A stretch of DNA of 64,000 nucleotides from Parabacteroides sp900760525 (GTDB lineage: Bacteria > Bacteroidota > Bacteroidia > Bacteroidales > Tannerellaceae). Location: assembly GCF_049860805.1 (NCBI RefSeq), contig NZ_CP187555.1:4154001-4218000 (forward strand). Direction: 5' to 3'. Under the pieces are notes generated by a model that was given only the letters and a program-made list of their open reading frames with translations, was not told where the DNA came from and ran no database searches. The translations under genes and the position numbers were made by a program. Positions 45,851 through 55,053 of this stretch are shown here, piece after piece. Within the stretch, counting starts at the first letter, position 1. Every line of letters starts with the position of its first letter.

Positions 45851-46801
45851 ATGAACAAATATCTCCTGCTTATTATCCTTTTGCTAACCGGTCTCACGCG
45901 GGCGCGGGCGCAATACGACTCGCAGTTAAGCCAGTATTTTATGGCGTTGGGTTACTATAACCCGGCGTATGCGGGTGTTGCGGGAGACTTGAATATGTTG
46001 GCGTTATCCCGTTTGCAATATGTCGGGATCGACGGGGCGCCGACTTCCTTCTTCATTAATGCGGATATGCCGCTAAAGCTGGGAAAGACCAATCATGGTG
46101 TCGGGTTGGTAGTCTTTACCGAAGGAATCGGGCTTTTTGTTAATACACATGTCAATTTGCAATATGCTTATAAACAAAAACTGTTTGGTGGCACACTCAG
46201 TATCGGAATGCAGTTCGGAGTGGTAAACCAGTCGTTTGACGGAGAAAAGGTCTTTTACCCGACCAGCCAGTTCCATCAACAGGAAGACCAGGCGATTCCA
46301 CAGACGCAGGCAAGCGGAATGGGCTTCGACATGAATGCCGGACTTTACTATCATCGCAAGAATCTTTATGCCGGTTTAGGCGTCACTCACTTAAACAAGA
46401 CGGAGATCTCATTGGACGATTATTCTTCCATGTATCTTACCAGCACATATAATTTGATAGCCGGATACAATATTCAGTTTCGAAACCCGTTGTATGAATT
46501 ACAGCCGTCTGTATTCCTGAAAACAGATATGCAGAGCTTTCAGGCGGACATAACCGCGCGGCTGTTTTATAATAAGATGTTTAACGGAGGTTTTTCCTGG
46601 CGTGTGAATGAGTCGCTGATCCTGTTGTTAGGAGCCAAGATCGGGAGTTTCCAGGTAGGATATGCGTATGATTTCCCTATCTCTACCATACCCATCTTGA
46701 AAGCCACGAGTGGAAGCCACGAGCTGATAGTGAGCTACAAGTTGAAGTTGAAGAAATCGAAGTCAGGAAAGAATAGACATAAAAGTGTACGTATATTATA
46801 G
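45851..46801 (+). CDS. porP: PorP/SprF family type IX secretion system membrane protein
   Basis: A 316-residue outer-membrane beta-barrel with signal peptide ending 'TRARA-QY'. The opening 'QYDSQLSQYFMALGYYNPAYAG' (seen as 'LSQYFMALGYYNPAYAG') is the PorP/SprF family signature. It ends in a basic tail. It is the first gene of a five-gene cluster P-K-L-M-N, the conserved core T9SS order. In gliding or secreting Bacteroidetes the family links the T9SS to the outer membrane or secreted cargo. The gap to porK is three bases. Confidence 0.92.
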   Translation: MNKYLLLIILLLTGLTRARAQYDSQLSQYFMALGYYNPAYAGVAGDLNMLALSRLQYVGIDGAPTSFFINADMPLKLGKTNHGVGLVVFTEGIGLFVNTHVNLQYAYKQKLFGGTLSIGMQFGVVNQSFDGEKVFYPTSQFHQQEDQAIPQTQASGMGFDMNAGLYYHRKNLYAGLGVTHLNKTEISLDDYSSMYLTSTYNLIAGYNIQFRNPLYELQPSVFLKTDMQSFQADITARLFYNKMFNGGFSWRVNESLILLLGAKIGSFQVGYAYDFPISTIPILKATSGSHELIVSYKLKLKKSKSGKNRHKSVRIL

Positions 46802-46804
46802 TAT

Positions 46805-48232
46805 ATGAAAAAAGTATTGTTAGTACTTGCGGCAGTAGCCCTGTTTACCTCATGTGGCAGAACCCTTTCCGGTGGCGGGGGCGAAGTGACGGGGGTACGA
46901 TCGGTTGCGTTTAACGAACCCGCCCCGTACGGGATGGTTCTGATCAAAAGAGGCTCATTCGAGATGGGACCCGCTGATAAGGATTCCCTGTGGGGAATCA
47001 ATCCGGAAACGAAAGGCGTCTCTTTCGATGCTTTCTGGATGGACGAGACAGAGGTGACAAATGCCAAATACCGTCAGTTCGTGTATTGGGTGCGCGACTC
47101 CATCATCCGTGAACGCCTGGCCGATCCGGCTTATGGCGGCAACGACCTGTTCAAGATCACCGAAGATAAATACGGCGAACCCGTCACTCCGCATTTGGAC
47201 TGGAGCCGTCCGATCCCTTGGAAACGTGCCAATGAAGACGAGATCCGGGCGATCGAAAGCGTTTATACCGTTAATCCTGTGACCGGCGAGAAAACGCTCG
47301 ACCCGAAGCAGATGGTCTATAAGTACGAATGGTACGACTATACGTCGGCCGCCCTTCGCAAGCACAACCTCGATCCGGCCGCCCGCGTGCGTAACACCGA
47401 TATCCAGGTCGATCCGAACGAAGTGATTATGATCTCAAAAGATACGGCCTATGTCACCGAAGAAGGCGAGATCGTCAACGAAACCATCACACGCCAGCTC
47501 AGCGGGCCGTGGGATTTCCTGCATACCCGTATCGTGAATGTTTATCCGGACGAAAGTTGCTGGGTGAACGACTTCAACAATGCTTATAACGAACCGTATA
47601 TGCGTATGTACTTCTCGCATCCGGGCTATGACGACTATCCTGTGGTGGGTGTCTCCTGGGAGCAGGCGACCGCTTTTTGCGTATGGCGCACCAACCTGTT
47701 CAAGGAATCCCTGAACTTCCCCAGCGGACAGGCCATCGAACCGTTCCGTCTGCCTACCGAGGGCGAATGGGAATATGCGGCCCGTACAGGCAAGAACGAA
47801 AACAAATATCCGTGGGCCGGCGATGAGCTGGTGAGCGGCAAAGGTTGCTTCTTAGGTAACTTCAAGCCGGGTAAAGGCAACTATACGGAAGACGGACACC
47901 TGATCACCTCACGCGTCGGCTCTTTCGCCCCCAACGAATTCGGCCTCTACGACATGGCGGGTAACGTGGCGGAATGGACCTCCACCTCTTATTCCGAATC
48001 CGGTCCGAGCCAGATGAGCGATATGAACCCCGACCTGCGCTACAATGCAGCTAAGGAAGATCCGTATGCCATGAAGAAGAAAGTCGTCCGCGGCGGTTCC
48101 TGGAAAGACGTGTCGCAGTTTATCCGTTCGGATATGCGTACTTTCGAATACCAGAACGAAACACGTTCATACATCGGTTTCCGTTGCGCCCGCACACAAG
48201 TCGGTTTCTCGAGAGCGAAAGGTAAAAAATAA
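46805..48232 (+). CDS. porK: T9SS ring lipoprotein PorK/GldK
   Basis: A 475-residue lipoprotein (Cys17 in 'LFTSC') with a formylglycine-generating-enzyme-like fold: 'GSFEMGPAD', 'DETEVTNAKYRQF', 'RLPTEGEWEYAAR', 'DMAGNVAEWTS' and 'VVRGGSWKD'. PorK forms, with PorN, the large periplasmic ring attached to the outer membrane. Length and context are typical. No sulfatase partner is nearby, which supports the T9SS role rather than sulfatase maturation. Confidence 0.93.
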   Translation: MKKVLLVLAAVALFTSCGRTLSGGGGEVTGVRSVAFNEPAPYGMVLIKRGSFEMGPADKDSLWGINPETKGVSFDAFWMDETEVTNAKYRQFVYWVRDSIIRERLADPAYGGNDLFKITEDKYGEPVTPHLDWSRPIPWKRANEDEIRAIESVYTVNPVTGEKTLDPKQMVYKYEWYDYTSAALRKHNLDPAARVRNTDIQVDPNEVIMISKDTAYVTEEGEIVNETITRQLSGPWDFLHTRIVNVYPDESCWVNDFNNAYNEPYMRMYFSHPGYDDYPVVGVSWEQATAFCVWRTNLFKESLNFPSGQAIEPFRLPTEGEWEYAARTGKNENKYPWAGDELVSGKGCFLGNFKPGKGNYTEDGHLITSRVGSFAPNEFGLYDMAGNVAEWTSTSYSESGPSQMSDMNPDLRYNAAKEDPYAMKKKVVRGGSWKDVSQFIRSDMRTFEYQNETRSYIGFRCARTQVGFSRAKGKK

Positions 48233-48238
48233 TATAAT

Positions 48239-48263
48239 GTAGGGGCGTGGTTCGCCCGCCCCC
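48239..48263. repeat. GTAGGGGCG-type repeat, copy 1 (between porK and porL)
   Basis: GTAGGGGCG then GGTTCG and CGCCCGCCCC: a short GC-rich hairpin. Two further copies of the same design are at 50951 and 58049. Confidence 0.7.
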
Positions 48264-48289
48264 TCTAAATAACGAATATACATCACATC

Positions 48290-49369
48290 ATGGGAAAATA
48301 TAGAAGATATAAAAACAGAGTCGAAATGTATCTCGCCAGCGAAAGGGGCAAGCGGGTGCTGAATTTCTGTTATAGCTGGGGTGCCTCCATCGTTATTCTC
48401 GGCGCCTTGTTTAAGTTGTTGCACGTGCCTTATGCTAACTGGGTCCTGGGTATAGCCATGACCGTAGAAGCATTGGTGTTCTTTATCTCTGCATTCGAAA
48501 AACCGTTTAACGAATATCACTGGGAAGAAGTGTTTCCGGTACTGAAATCGAAGAATCCGCTCGACCGTCCGGATTTCGTCAATACGCCGATGTCCAACTT
48601 AGTGAACTCGCCGGAGAATACGGCCGATGATGAGGCGGGGGCTACTCTGGGAGCAGGAGTGAACTTCAATCTGGGTGGCAAGCCGTCCTCCGGATTGGGC
48701 AACCTCGGTCTCGACGTGAGCGAGGAAGATACGAAGAACCTATCCGATAGCATCAAGAAGTTGAGCGGCGCAGCCGAACAGATATCCAAGATGGCGGAAT
48801 TGACCGAAGCCACCCAGAAGTACCTGGAACAGCTTTCGGGCATGTCCGAAAACATGGAACGTTTCAGCCAGGTGACCAACTCTCTGACGAATGTCTCCGA
48901 CACGTTGCTCACTTCCTATAAGAGCATCACGGATAACTCCGACGGCATCAACCAGAACTCCCGCGGCTATGTCCAGCAGATGGAAATGCTGAACCGCAAC
49001 ATCTCCGGACTGAACACCATCTACGAAATACAGTTGAAGAGCATCAGCTCGCAGATCGAATCGATCGAACATATCAACGGTGGTCTGAACCGCATCCGCG
49101 AAATGTATGATGGTTCTGTTGTCGACAGCTCCGTCTTCCGCAACGAAACGGAGAAGATGACACGTCAGCTGGCCGAACTGAACCAGGTCTACAGCCGTCT
49201 GTTGCAGGCCATGACGGTCAATATGGGCTATCAGCAACCCGCACAGCCGCAGCAGCCTGTTTACCAGCAACCGCAGCCGCAACAACAGCCGCAGAATTAC
49301 CAGCAGCCGTATCAGCAACCCTACGGATACCAGCAGCAGGCTCCGTATACAAACAACCCAATGAAGTAA
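48290..49369 (+). CDS. porL: T9SS inner-membrane motor protein PorL/GldL
   Basis: A 359-residue protein with two membrane segments near the N-terminus ('SWGASIVILGALFKLLHV' and 'WVLGIAMTVEALVFFISAF'); the second contains a buried Glu ('VEAL') characteristic of the proton channel. A long cytoplasmic helical region follows (about 130-310), then a Gln/Pro-rich tail ('QQPAQPQQPVYQQPQPQ'). With PorM it forms the proton-driven rotary motor of the T9SS. It follows porK after 57 bases that contain a dispersed repeat. Confidence 0.92.
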   Translation: MGKYRRYKNRVEMYLASERGKRVLNFCYSWGASIVILGALFKLLHVPYANWVLGIAMTVEALVFFISAFEKPFNEYHWEEVFPVLKSKNPLDRPDFVNTPMSNLVNSPENTADDEAGATLGAGVNFNLGGKPSSGLGNLGLDVSEEDTKNLSDSIKKLSGAAEQISKMAELTEATQKYLEQLSGMSENMERFSQVTNSLTNVSDTLLTSYKSITDNSDGINQNSRGYVQQMEMLNRNISGLNTIYEIQLKSISSQIESIEHINGGLNRIREMYDGSVVDSSVFRNETEKMTRQLAELNQVYSRLLQAMTVNMGYQQPAQPQQPVYQQPQPQQQPQNYQQPYQQPYGYQQQAPYTNNPMK

Positions 49370-49375
49370 TCGAAT

Positions 49376-50944
49376 ATGTCAGGAATAGCAAATAATCCCA
49401 ATTCGCCCCGTCAGAAGATGATCAACCTGATGTATCTGGTGTTCATCGCCATGATGGCACTCAACGTGTCGTCGGAGGTACTTGACGGTTTCGAACTGGT
49501 GGAGAGCAGCTTGCGGACGTCTATCGATAATAGCTCCACCCGTAATGAGATCGTTACGGAAGAACTGGAGGCCTATTACCAGACGAATCCCGAGAAAGTA
49601 CGCGAGTGGTACGAAAAGGGAAACAAGGTGAAGCATGCTTCCGACAGCCTGTATAACTATGTCCAGGACCTGAAGGTCCGTATTGTGCAGATTGCCGACG
49701 GCAAGAATGCCGATGTCAACAATATCGAACATAAGGACGACCTCGAATCTGCCTCTCGCGTGATGCTGTCTCCCGTTTCGGGCGAGGGCAAGAAGTTACG
49801 CCAGAGCATCGAAAAGTACCGGACGCTGATGGGCGAGATGGTGGAAGATGCCGCCAAGACGCGCGTCATTGAAGCCAGCCTTTCGACAACACCGCCCCAT
49901 AAGGCCGGAATCAATACCCGCACCTGGGAGGAGGCTTTGTTCGAGAATATGCCGGTAGCGGCAGCCGTCACCCTGCTGACGAAGTTGCAAAGCGACATCC
50001 GTTATGCCGAAGGTGAAGTATTGTCGAACCTGCTGAGCAGCGTCGATATGCGCGACTACCGTGTGAACCAGATCACGGCGCAGGTGATCCCGGAGAGCCA
50101 GATCGTTATGCGCGGCAGCCAGTATAAGGCTAACATCGTTTTATCGGCTGTTGACTCGACGAAGCGCCCGACCGTTTATGTGAACGGCAAGGAATTGCCT
50201 TACGATGCAAACGGGATGTTTACGGCTGTAGCCGGTGCGCCGGGCACTTATCCGGTCAAAGGATATATCGAGATGCCGGGTAGCGACGGCAGCGTGATGC
50301 GCCGCGAGTTCGAAAGCGAATATTTCGTGACCGAACCGAGCGCCACGGTAGCGCCGGTGCTGATGAACGTGCTCTATGCCGGAATCGCGAACCCGATTCG
50401 TATTGCCGTGCCGGGTGTGCCGAGTGGCAACGTGACGGCGACTATGACAAACGGGACATTGGTCCGCAAAGGCGACCAGTGGGAAGCCCGTCCGGCTACG
50501 GTCGGAACGGATGCCATCGTTTCCGTCCATGCTAAAATGGCTGATGGCCGCAGTGTGGAGATGGCGAAAACGACTTTCCGCGTACGTGCCCTGCCCGATC
50601 CGATGCCCTTTATCGAGTATAAGGACCAGAACGGCAATCTGCGCAAGTTCCGCGGCGGCCAGTTCTCCAAGCGGAACCTGGTGGAAGCCGACGGCATCCA
50701 GGCGGCTATCGACGACGACCTGCTGAACGTGCCGTTCAAGGTGTTGAGTTTCGAGCTGACCTTCTACGATTCGATGGGTAATATCATCCCGGAAGTCACG
50801 CAAGGCAACCAGTTCTCACAGCGGCAGAAAGATTATATCCGTCGCCTGGCAAGAGGCAAACGCTTCTACATCACCCATGTGAAGGTGTTAGGCCCGGACA
50901 ACAAGGAACGTATCATTCCGACCGTCGAAGTAATCGTCAATTAA
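49376..50944 (+). CDS. porM: T9SS motor protein PorM/GldM
   Basis: A 522-residue protein starting 'MSGIANNPNSPRQKMINLMY', with one N-terminal membrane helix ('LMYLVFIAMMALNVS') and a large periplasmic part of four beta/alpha domains. The Arg and Asn at the start of the helix ('PRQKMINLMYL') are typical of GldM. It transmits rotation from PorL to the PorK/PorN ring. It starts six bases after porL stops. Confidence 0.93.
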   Translation: MSGIANNPNSPRQKMINLMYLVFIAMMALNVSSEVLDGFELVESSLRTSIDNSSTRNEIVTEELEAYYQTNPEKVREWYEKGNKVKHASDSLYNYVQDLKVRIVQIADGKNADVNNIEHKDDLESASRVMLSPVSGEGKKLRQSIEKYRTLMGEMVEDAAKTRVIEASLSTTPPHKAGINTRTWEEALFENMPVAAAVTLLTKLQSDIRYAEGEVLSNLLSSVDMRDYRVNQITAQVIPESQIVMRGSQYKANIVLSAVDSTKRPTVYVNGKELPYDANGMFTAVAGAPGTYPVKGYIEMPGSDGSVMRREFESEYFVTEPSATVAPVLMNVLYAGIANPIRIAVPGVPSGNVTATMTNGTLVRKGDQWEARPATVGTDAIVSVHAKMADGRSVEMAKTTFRVRALPDPMPFIEYKDQNGNLRKFRGGQFSKRNLVEADGIQAAIDDDLLNVPFKVLSFELTFYDSMGNIIPEVTQGNQFSQRQKDYIRRLARGKRFYITHVKVLGPDNKERIIPTVEVIVN

Positions 50945-50950
50945 CGTAAC

Positions 50951-50974
50951 GTAGGGGCGAGGTTTGCTCGCCCC
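50951..50974. repeat. GTAGGGGCG-type repeat, copy 2 (between porM and porN)
   Basis: GTAGGGGCGAGG, TTTG loop side, then CTCGCCCC: hairpin of about 7 bp. It lies in the 47-base gap between the genes. Confidence 0.7.
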
Positions 50975-50991
50975 GTAATGTATAAAGATAT

Positions 50992-52083
50992 ATGAAACGT
51001 TTATATTACATAGCAACCCTCGCCATCGCCCTGTTCGCCTCCGTCTCCATGCAGGCGCAGGAAGAGGCCGGTAACGCCCAGCAACAACAACAGAGACGCC
51101 GCGGCCCCGTATCGAGCCGTGGAGCCCGTGAAGAAGATAAGAAAGAGAGCGGCATGGCCGAACTGACCGTCCGTGCCCAGGATATGAACGAACGGATGAC
51201 GCAGAATATCGGCAACGCCCGTTGGATGCGTGTCATCTACCGCCAGATCGACCTGACGAAGGAGCAGAACGCGCCTTTGTATTATCCTACCCAGCCGATG
51301 AACGGCCAGATGAATCTCTTCTCCATCATCTTCCAACTGGTGTGCGAAGGGAAACTGTCTGCTTATGAATATCTCGATGGCTATGAGGATTTCAGTAACG
51401 ACCGCATTCTCGACCTGAAAGTGATGCTCGACCGCTGCCGCATTTTCTACGAGGAGACGCCGGGCAATGACAACGAGGCCGCCAGCTTTGTCGTGAACGA
51501 GAGCGATATACCTTCCGGCGATGTCCGTTCCTATTACGTGAAGGAAGCCTGGTACTTCGACCAGAACAACTCCGTGTTCGATGTCAAGACGCTGGCTATC
51601 TGCCCGATCCTTACGATCGTGGACGATATGGGACAGAACACCATGCCGATGTTCTGGATTCCTTACGAAAACTTGCGTCCCTATATCAATACCGCCTATA
51701 TCATGACGTCCAACATCAACAACGCCATGACTTTCACGCTCGACGACTATTTCCGTCGCCGTATGTTCCAAGGCGATATCTTCAAGACGCAGAACCTGAT
51801 GAACCAGCCTCTGCAAGCCTATTGCCCGACGCCCGACTCGATGAAACGAGAGCAGGAACGCATCGAAAACCAGTTGGTAACCTTCGAGAAGTCCCTCTAC
51901 CTGCAACCCGACACCGCCCAGTTAGCCGCCGATACGAAAGGCAAGAAGTCTAAAAGCGCCACCGTCGCCTCCCGTGGCAAGAAGACGGAAGCTGTAAAAG
52001 AAGAAAAGCAGAAAGAAGTCAAGATCAAAGCCCCGAAAGCCCAGAAGAGCGCCCCGGTTCGCAGCGTTCGCCGTCGCCGGTAA
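50992..52083 (+). CDS. porN: T9SS ring protein PorN/GldN
   Basis: A 363-residue periplasmic protein, signal peptide ending 'SVSMQA-QE'. The core has the GldN pattern 'WMRVIYRQIDLTKEQNAPLYYP' (seen as 'VIYRQIDLTKEQNAPLYYP') and 'VNESDIPSGDVRSYYVKEAW'. PorN joins PorK in the ring under the outer membrane. The C-terminal 60 residues are lysine-rich and low in complexity ('KKSKSATVASRGKK'), ending in 'RRRR'-like residues. It is last in the operon and is followed by a bidirectional terminator. Confidence 0.92.
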   Translation: MKRLYYIATLAIALFASVSMQAQEEAGNAQQQQQRRRGPVSSRGAREEDKKESGMAELTVRAQDMNERMTQNIGNARWMRVIYRQIDLTKEQNAPLYYPTQPMNGQMNLFSIIFQLVCEGKLSAYEYLDGYEDFSNDRILDLKVMLDRCRIFYEETPGNDNEAASFVVNESDIPSGDVRSYYVKEAWYFDQNNSVFDVKTLAICPILTIVDDMGQNTMPMFWIPYENLRPYINTAYIMTSNINNAMTFTLDDYFRRRMFQGDIFKTQNLMNQPLQAYCPTPDSMKREQERIENQLVTFEKSLYLQPDTAQLAADTKGKKSKSATVASRGKKTEAVKEEKQKEVKIKAPKAQKSAPVRSVRRRR

Positions 52084-52173
52084 GCGATATCCCCGGCCAC
52101 CGGTACCGATTCAGGCGGTGGCTTTCGCAAGATCAGGTTGACCATCACCTCCAAAGGTAAAAGTAAAAGTGCT

Positions 52174-52239
52174 CTAAAATAGATCGCCCGTTGGCACCTC
52201 CTGCAAGAGAGGAAATTGCCAACGGGCGATCTGTTTTAG
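52174..52239. terminator. Bidirectional terminator between porN and the transglutaminase gene
   Basis: Arms 52174-52196 and 52217-52239: CTAAAAT-AGATCGCCCGTTGGCA pairing with TGCCAACGGGCGATCT-GTTTTAG. The A/T-rich outer parts supply U-tracts in both directions for the convergent genes. Confidence 0.85.
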
Positions 52240-52249
52240 CAGTTATCCG

Positions 52250-54907
52250 TTACAACTTATGTATCACCTTCATCAATTGGTCCCCCAACCCGATCGTGTA
52301 GCCTTGCGAGACGAAGACTACGCGGTTGAAAGTATCGGCGATGATGAAGATCGGCAGGGTGTTGGCGTTCTGCAACTTCATGGCGGCGGCGATCTCTTTC
52401 TGGATTGTCTTGTCGGGGTCTATGCCGTAGGTAATGCTGGCCGGCAGTTCTCCGAACTCTTTCGGGTCGAAGTTCTGGTAGCTCTTCTCGTCCGGGAACA
52501 ACAGGACCATGCCGCGGCCCCATTCTTCGAGGTCTTTCTTAACGGCGGCGATGTCACGCATGGCGTGGTTGGTCGGCTCCTGACGCGCTCCGAGGATGGC
52601 GACGATGTAGTAGCCGCGGCCTGTGGTGGCCAGCAGACTCGTCTCTTCGCCATTATCGGCCCGTTTGAACTTGTTTTCGGAGTTGAAGTTGCCGATTACC
52701 TGCACGTCGTCCTGGCTTTCACGCATCTCCAGTTTGATATTGCTTGTCTTACCCGGCTCGACGTTGAAGAACGAGATCTCGGCCAGTACGCTGCCGTTCG
52801 CCATGCGCGTCCCGGTTACCAACATATAATTGCCTTCGTCCATCGAAAGCGGCTTCTTCAGTAGGGCGCTCCAGGTGTCGCCGCCACCCATATCCACGTC
52901 GCCCGACTCGAAGTTGAGCGTCTGTAACTTACCATCCGGCAGAACTTTGGCGATTGTGAAGTGGCTGTAGTATTTCGGGTCCTGCAACGCCTTGATCGGC
53001 TGGTAGGAGGCGATGACCTTGCCTTGACGGGCAGTCGTCTGCTCGGCAGCCTCGAAGTCCACATCCACCCAGTTCAGGCCTTTTGCGTACTGTACCTTTC
53101 CGGCTACCGGCTCGATGCGCGCCGGGATACCCAGGCTGCGGCATACGGCAACGAAGAAGATGTTACGGGAGCCTCTGTCGGCTACACGCGATTTCCATAC
53201 GCCCATTGGCATGACGGGGATGCGTTGCGGGTTCAGGCTGTCGGCAATGCTGATGTTCTGCTTCACCCAGTCGACAATCAGTTGCGGGTCGGCTTTAGCC
53301 TTCTTTGCCAGTGCGGGATCGACGTTGGCGGCGAAGAACTCCCTGTACGGCGTCAGGAACTCGTTGGCCACCCGCGGATTGAGGATATATTCGGTGAAGA
53401 GGGAACTTTGTACCGGTTGGGTATTGCCGAGGTGGTCTGTCAGTACGGAGGCCGGTGTGTCGCGCAAGTCCTTTGCGGAGATGACGTTCAGCAGATCCAT
53501 TGCCATCGGGCGTTTGTCGGCGGGGGTGTCGCGGAGGAACTTTTCGATCTCGCGCCAGTTGCCCCGGCTGCCGATCATGAAATCGGCTGTTTTCAGCGGG
53601 TCGATGCCGAGCTCTTTGGCGAGTGCTTCCGCTTTCTCTTCGGTATAGAAGGTGGCGACGTATTTCCCGCGGATTACATCCTCTTCGTGCAGGCGTTTGG
53701 CGTTGGCTTCTTTCTGCTTGTCGGTCACTTCGGCGGCTATGGAGCCGTCGACCGGTGGGATGATATCGAGCGTGACCGTTTCGATGTCGCCCGGCTTCTT
53801 GTCGAGGATGATCGTCACGTCGTTATCCTTGCCGAACGAGACTTTGCTGTAGCCGAAACAGCCGTCTTTGGTTGCCCATACCAGCATATCGCCTTTACCG
53901 GCGGAGAGGAAGGTCTTGCCTTCGGCATCCGCTTTCTTATTGGCTACGGAGTAGAACTCGGCGTAGTTGTATATCTTAAACTCGACGTCGGCTCCGGCGG
54001 CCGGCCGGCCGTTCTCGTCCACGACGGTGATCGTCGCTTTGGCGGTCGGGGCGTAGTTGTCGATCACGTTGATCTCGGTGTAGCCGTCGGTTACGTCCAT
54101 CACCTCTTCCGGTCCGTTGTATTTGCCGAACACTTTCGTATGCATCAGCATACCACGGTAAGCCGGTCCGTTGAACCATCCCAAGTTGAGGACCGGTTCC
54201 GGCTCGCAGGCACCGAGGAAGTACCACTTGCCGTTTACCCAGGCTTCCACCCAAGCGTGGTTATCGTCGGTATGTGCCCAGCGCGGCGTATAGACCTGGC
54301 GCGCCGGTATGCCGACCGAACGGAGGGCGGCTACCGTGAATGTCGACTCTTCGCCGCAACGGCCGTAGGCTGTCTTCACGGATGCGAGCGGCGAACTTGT
54401 CCGGGCGTCTGAAGGCGTGTAGATTACTTTCTCGTGGCACCAGTGGTTCACTTCCAGCACCGCGTCATAGAGGGACAGGCCTTTCACCCTGTCTTTCAGT
54501 TCTTCGTAAAAGACCATGCGGCTCTCGTCCAGGTTTTCGTTGTTGACACGTACGGGCAACACGAAGTGGCGGAAGATGTCTTCCGGTATGCTGTCGCCCC
54601 AAGGCATTTCGACCCGTGCACGGAACGAACTGCGGATGTTGTCGAGGTAGAGCTCTCCGTCATAGTCCGTGATATCCCCGATCGGCATATAGGCGTACAG
54701 GAATGTGAGCGCCTCTTTTTCATCGGGCGTCATCTGCTGGTTAAAGACGGAAAACAGGTCTCCGTTGGGCAGGGCGGCTTGCTTTGCCTGGAAATCCTTT
54801 TCGACTTCGGCACGGAACGCGTCGTCCGAAATGAAATGTTGTTGTCTGTTGCATGAAGTTCCCGCGAGGAGAACGAACAATAGCAGGAATAGATTTGTTT
54901 TAATCAT
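52250..54907 (-). CDS. Transglutaminase-like lipoprotein with two cores and a thioredoxin-like tail
   Basis: An 885-residue lipoprotein ('VLLAGTSC' lipobox). The first transglutaminase core has C184 in 'YGRCGEES', H217 in 'DDNHAWVEAW' and an Asp shortly after, a papain-like triad. A carboxypeptidase-regulatory-like Ig segment follows (about 300-340). A second core near 560-640 repeats the 'RSLGIPAR' phrase ('VADRGSRNIFFVAVCRSLGI') but has Arg where the Cys should be. The last 120 residues look thioredoxin-like ('LPIFIIADTFNRVVF') without a CxxC pair. The substrate is unknown; such proteins are found at the cell surface or in the periplasm of Bacteroidetes. Confidence 0.8.
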   Translation of the reverse strand: MIKTNLFLLLFVLLAGTSCNRQQHFISDDAFRAEVEKDFQAKQAALPNGDLFSVFNQQMTPDEKEALTFLYAYMPIGDITDYDGELYLDNIRSSFRARVEMPWGDSIPEDIFRHFVLPVRVNNENLDESRMVFYEELKDRVKGLSLYDAVLEVNHWCHEKVIYTPSDARTSSPLASVKTAYGRCGEESTFTVAALRSVGIPARQVYTPRWAHTDDNHAWVEAWVNGKWYFLGACEPEPVLNLGWFNGPAYRGMLMHTKVFGKYNGPEEVMDVTDGYTEINVIDNYAPTAKATITVVDENGRPAAGADVEFKIYNYAEFYSVANKKADAEGKTFLSAGKGDMLVWATKDGCFGYSKVSFGKDNDVTIILDKKPGDIETVTLDIIPPVDGSIAAEVTDKQKEANAKRLHEEDVIRGKYVATFYTEEKAEALAKELGIDPLKTADFMIGSRGNWREIEKFLRDTPADKRPMAMDLLNVISAKDLRDTPASVLTDHLGNTQPVQSSLFTEYILNPRVANEFLTPYREFFAANVDPALAKKAKADPQLIVDWVKQNISIADSLNPQRIPVMPMGVWKSRVADRGSRNIFFVAVCRSLGIPARIEPVAGKVQYAKGLNWVDVDFEAAEQTTARQGKVIASYQPIKALQDPKYYSHFTIAKVLPDGKLQTLNFESGDVDMGGGDTWSALLKKPLSMDEGNYMLVTGTRMANGSVLAEISFFNVEPGKTSNIKLEMRESQDDVQVIGNFNSENKFKRADNGEETSLLATTGRGYYIVAILGARQEPTNHAMRDIAAVKKDLEEWGRGMVLLFPDEKSYQNFDPKEFGELPASITYGIDPDKTIQKEIAAAMKLQNANTLPIFIIADTFNRVVFVSQGYTIGLGDQLMKVIHKL

Positions 54908-54926
54908 AGCGTTAATTTTATCAGCA

Positions 54927-54934
54927 CAAATATA
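54927..54934 (-). promoter_or_regulatory. -7 promoter box of the transglutaminase gene
   Basis: TATATTTG on the minus strand, 20 bases upstream of the start codon; no clear -33 element. Confidence 0.45.
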
Positions 54935-55009
54935 CGGAATATATTTATTAGTCAGTAGGTAACCCTGTCTTTTAAGTGTTAAGCTGTTGTGCTTATCGTT
55001 ATTTTTTCT

Positions 55010-55017
55010 TTACTTTG
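55010..55017 (+). promoter_or_regulatory. Probable -7 box of the antiporter gene
   Basis: TTACTTTG is one base off TAnnTTTG, with a TTGTG at 54986-54990 near -33 spacing. It lies 37 bases before the ATG. Confidence 0.35.
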
Positions 55018-55053
55018 AAGTGACAAATTAATAGTATAAACCGTTATAAGCCT

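Noticed and set aside
52961..54412. Long plus-strand frame opposite the transglutaminase gene
   Set aside because: Antisense shadow of a GC-rich gene; the minus-strand protein has clear domains and a lipoprotein signal.
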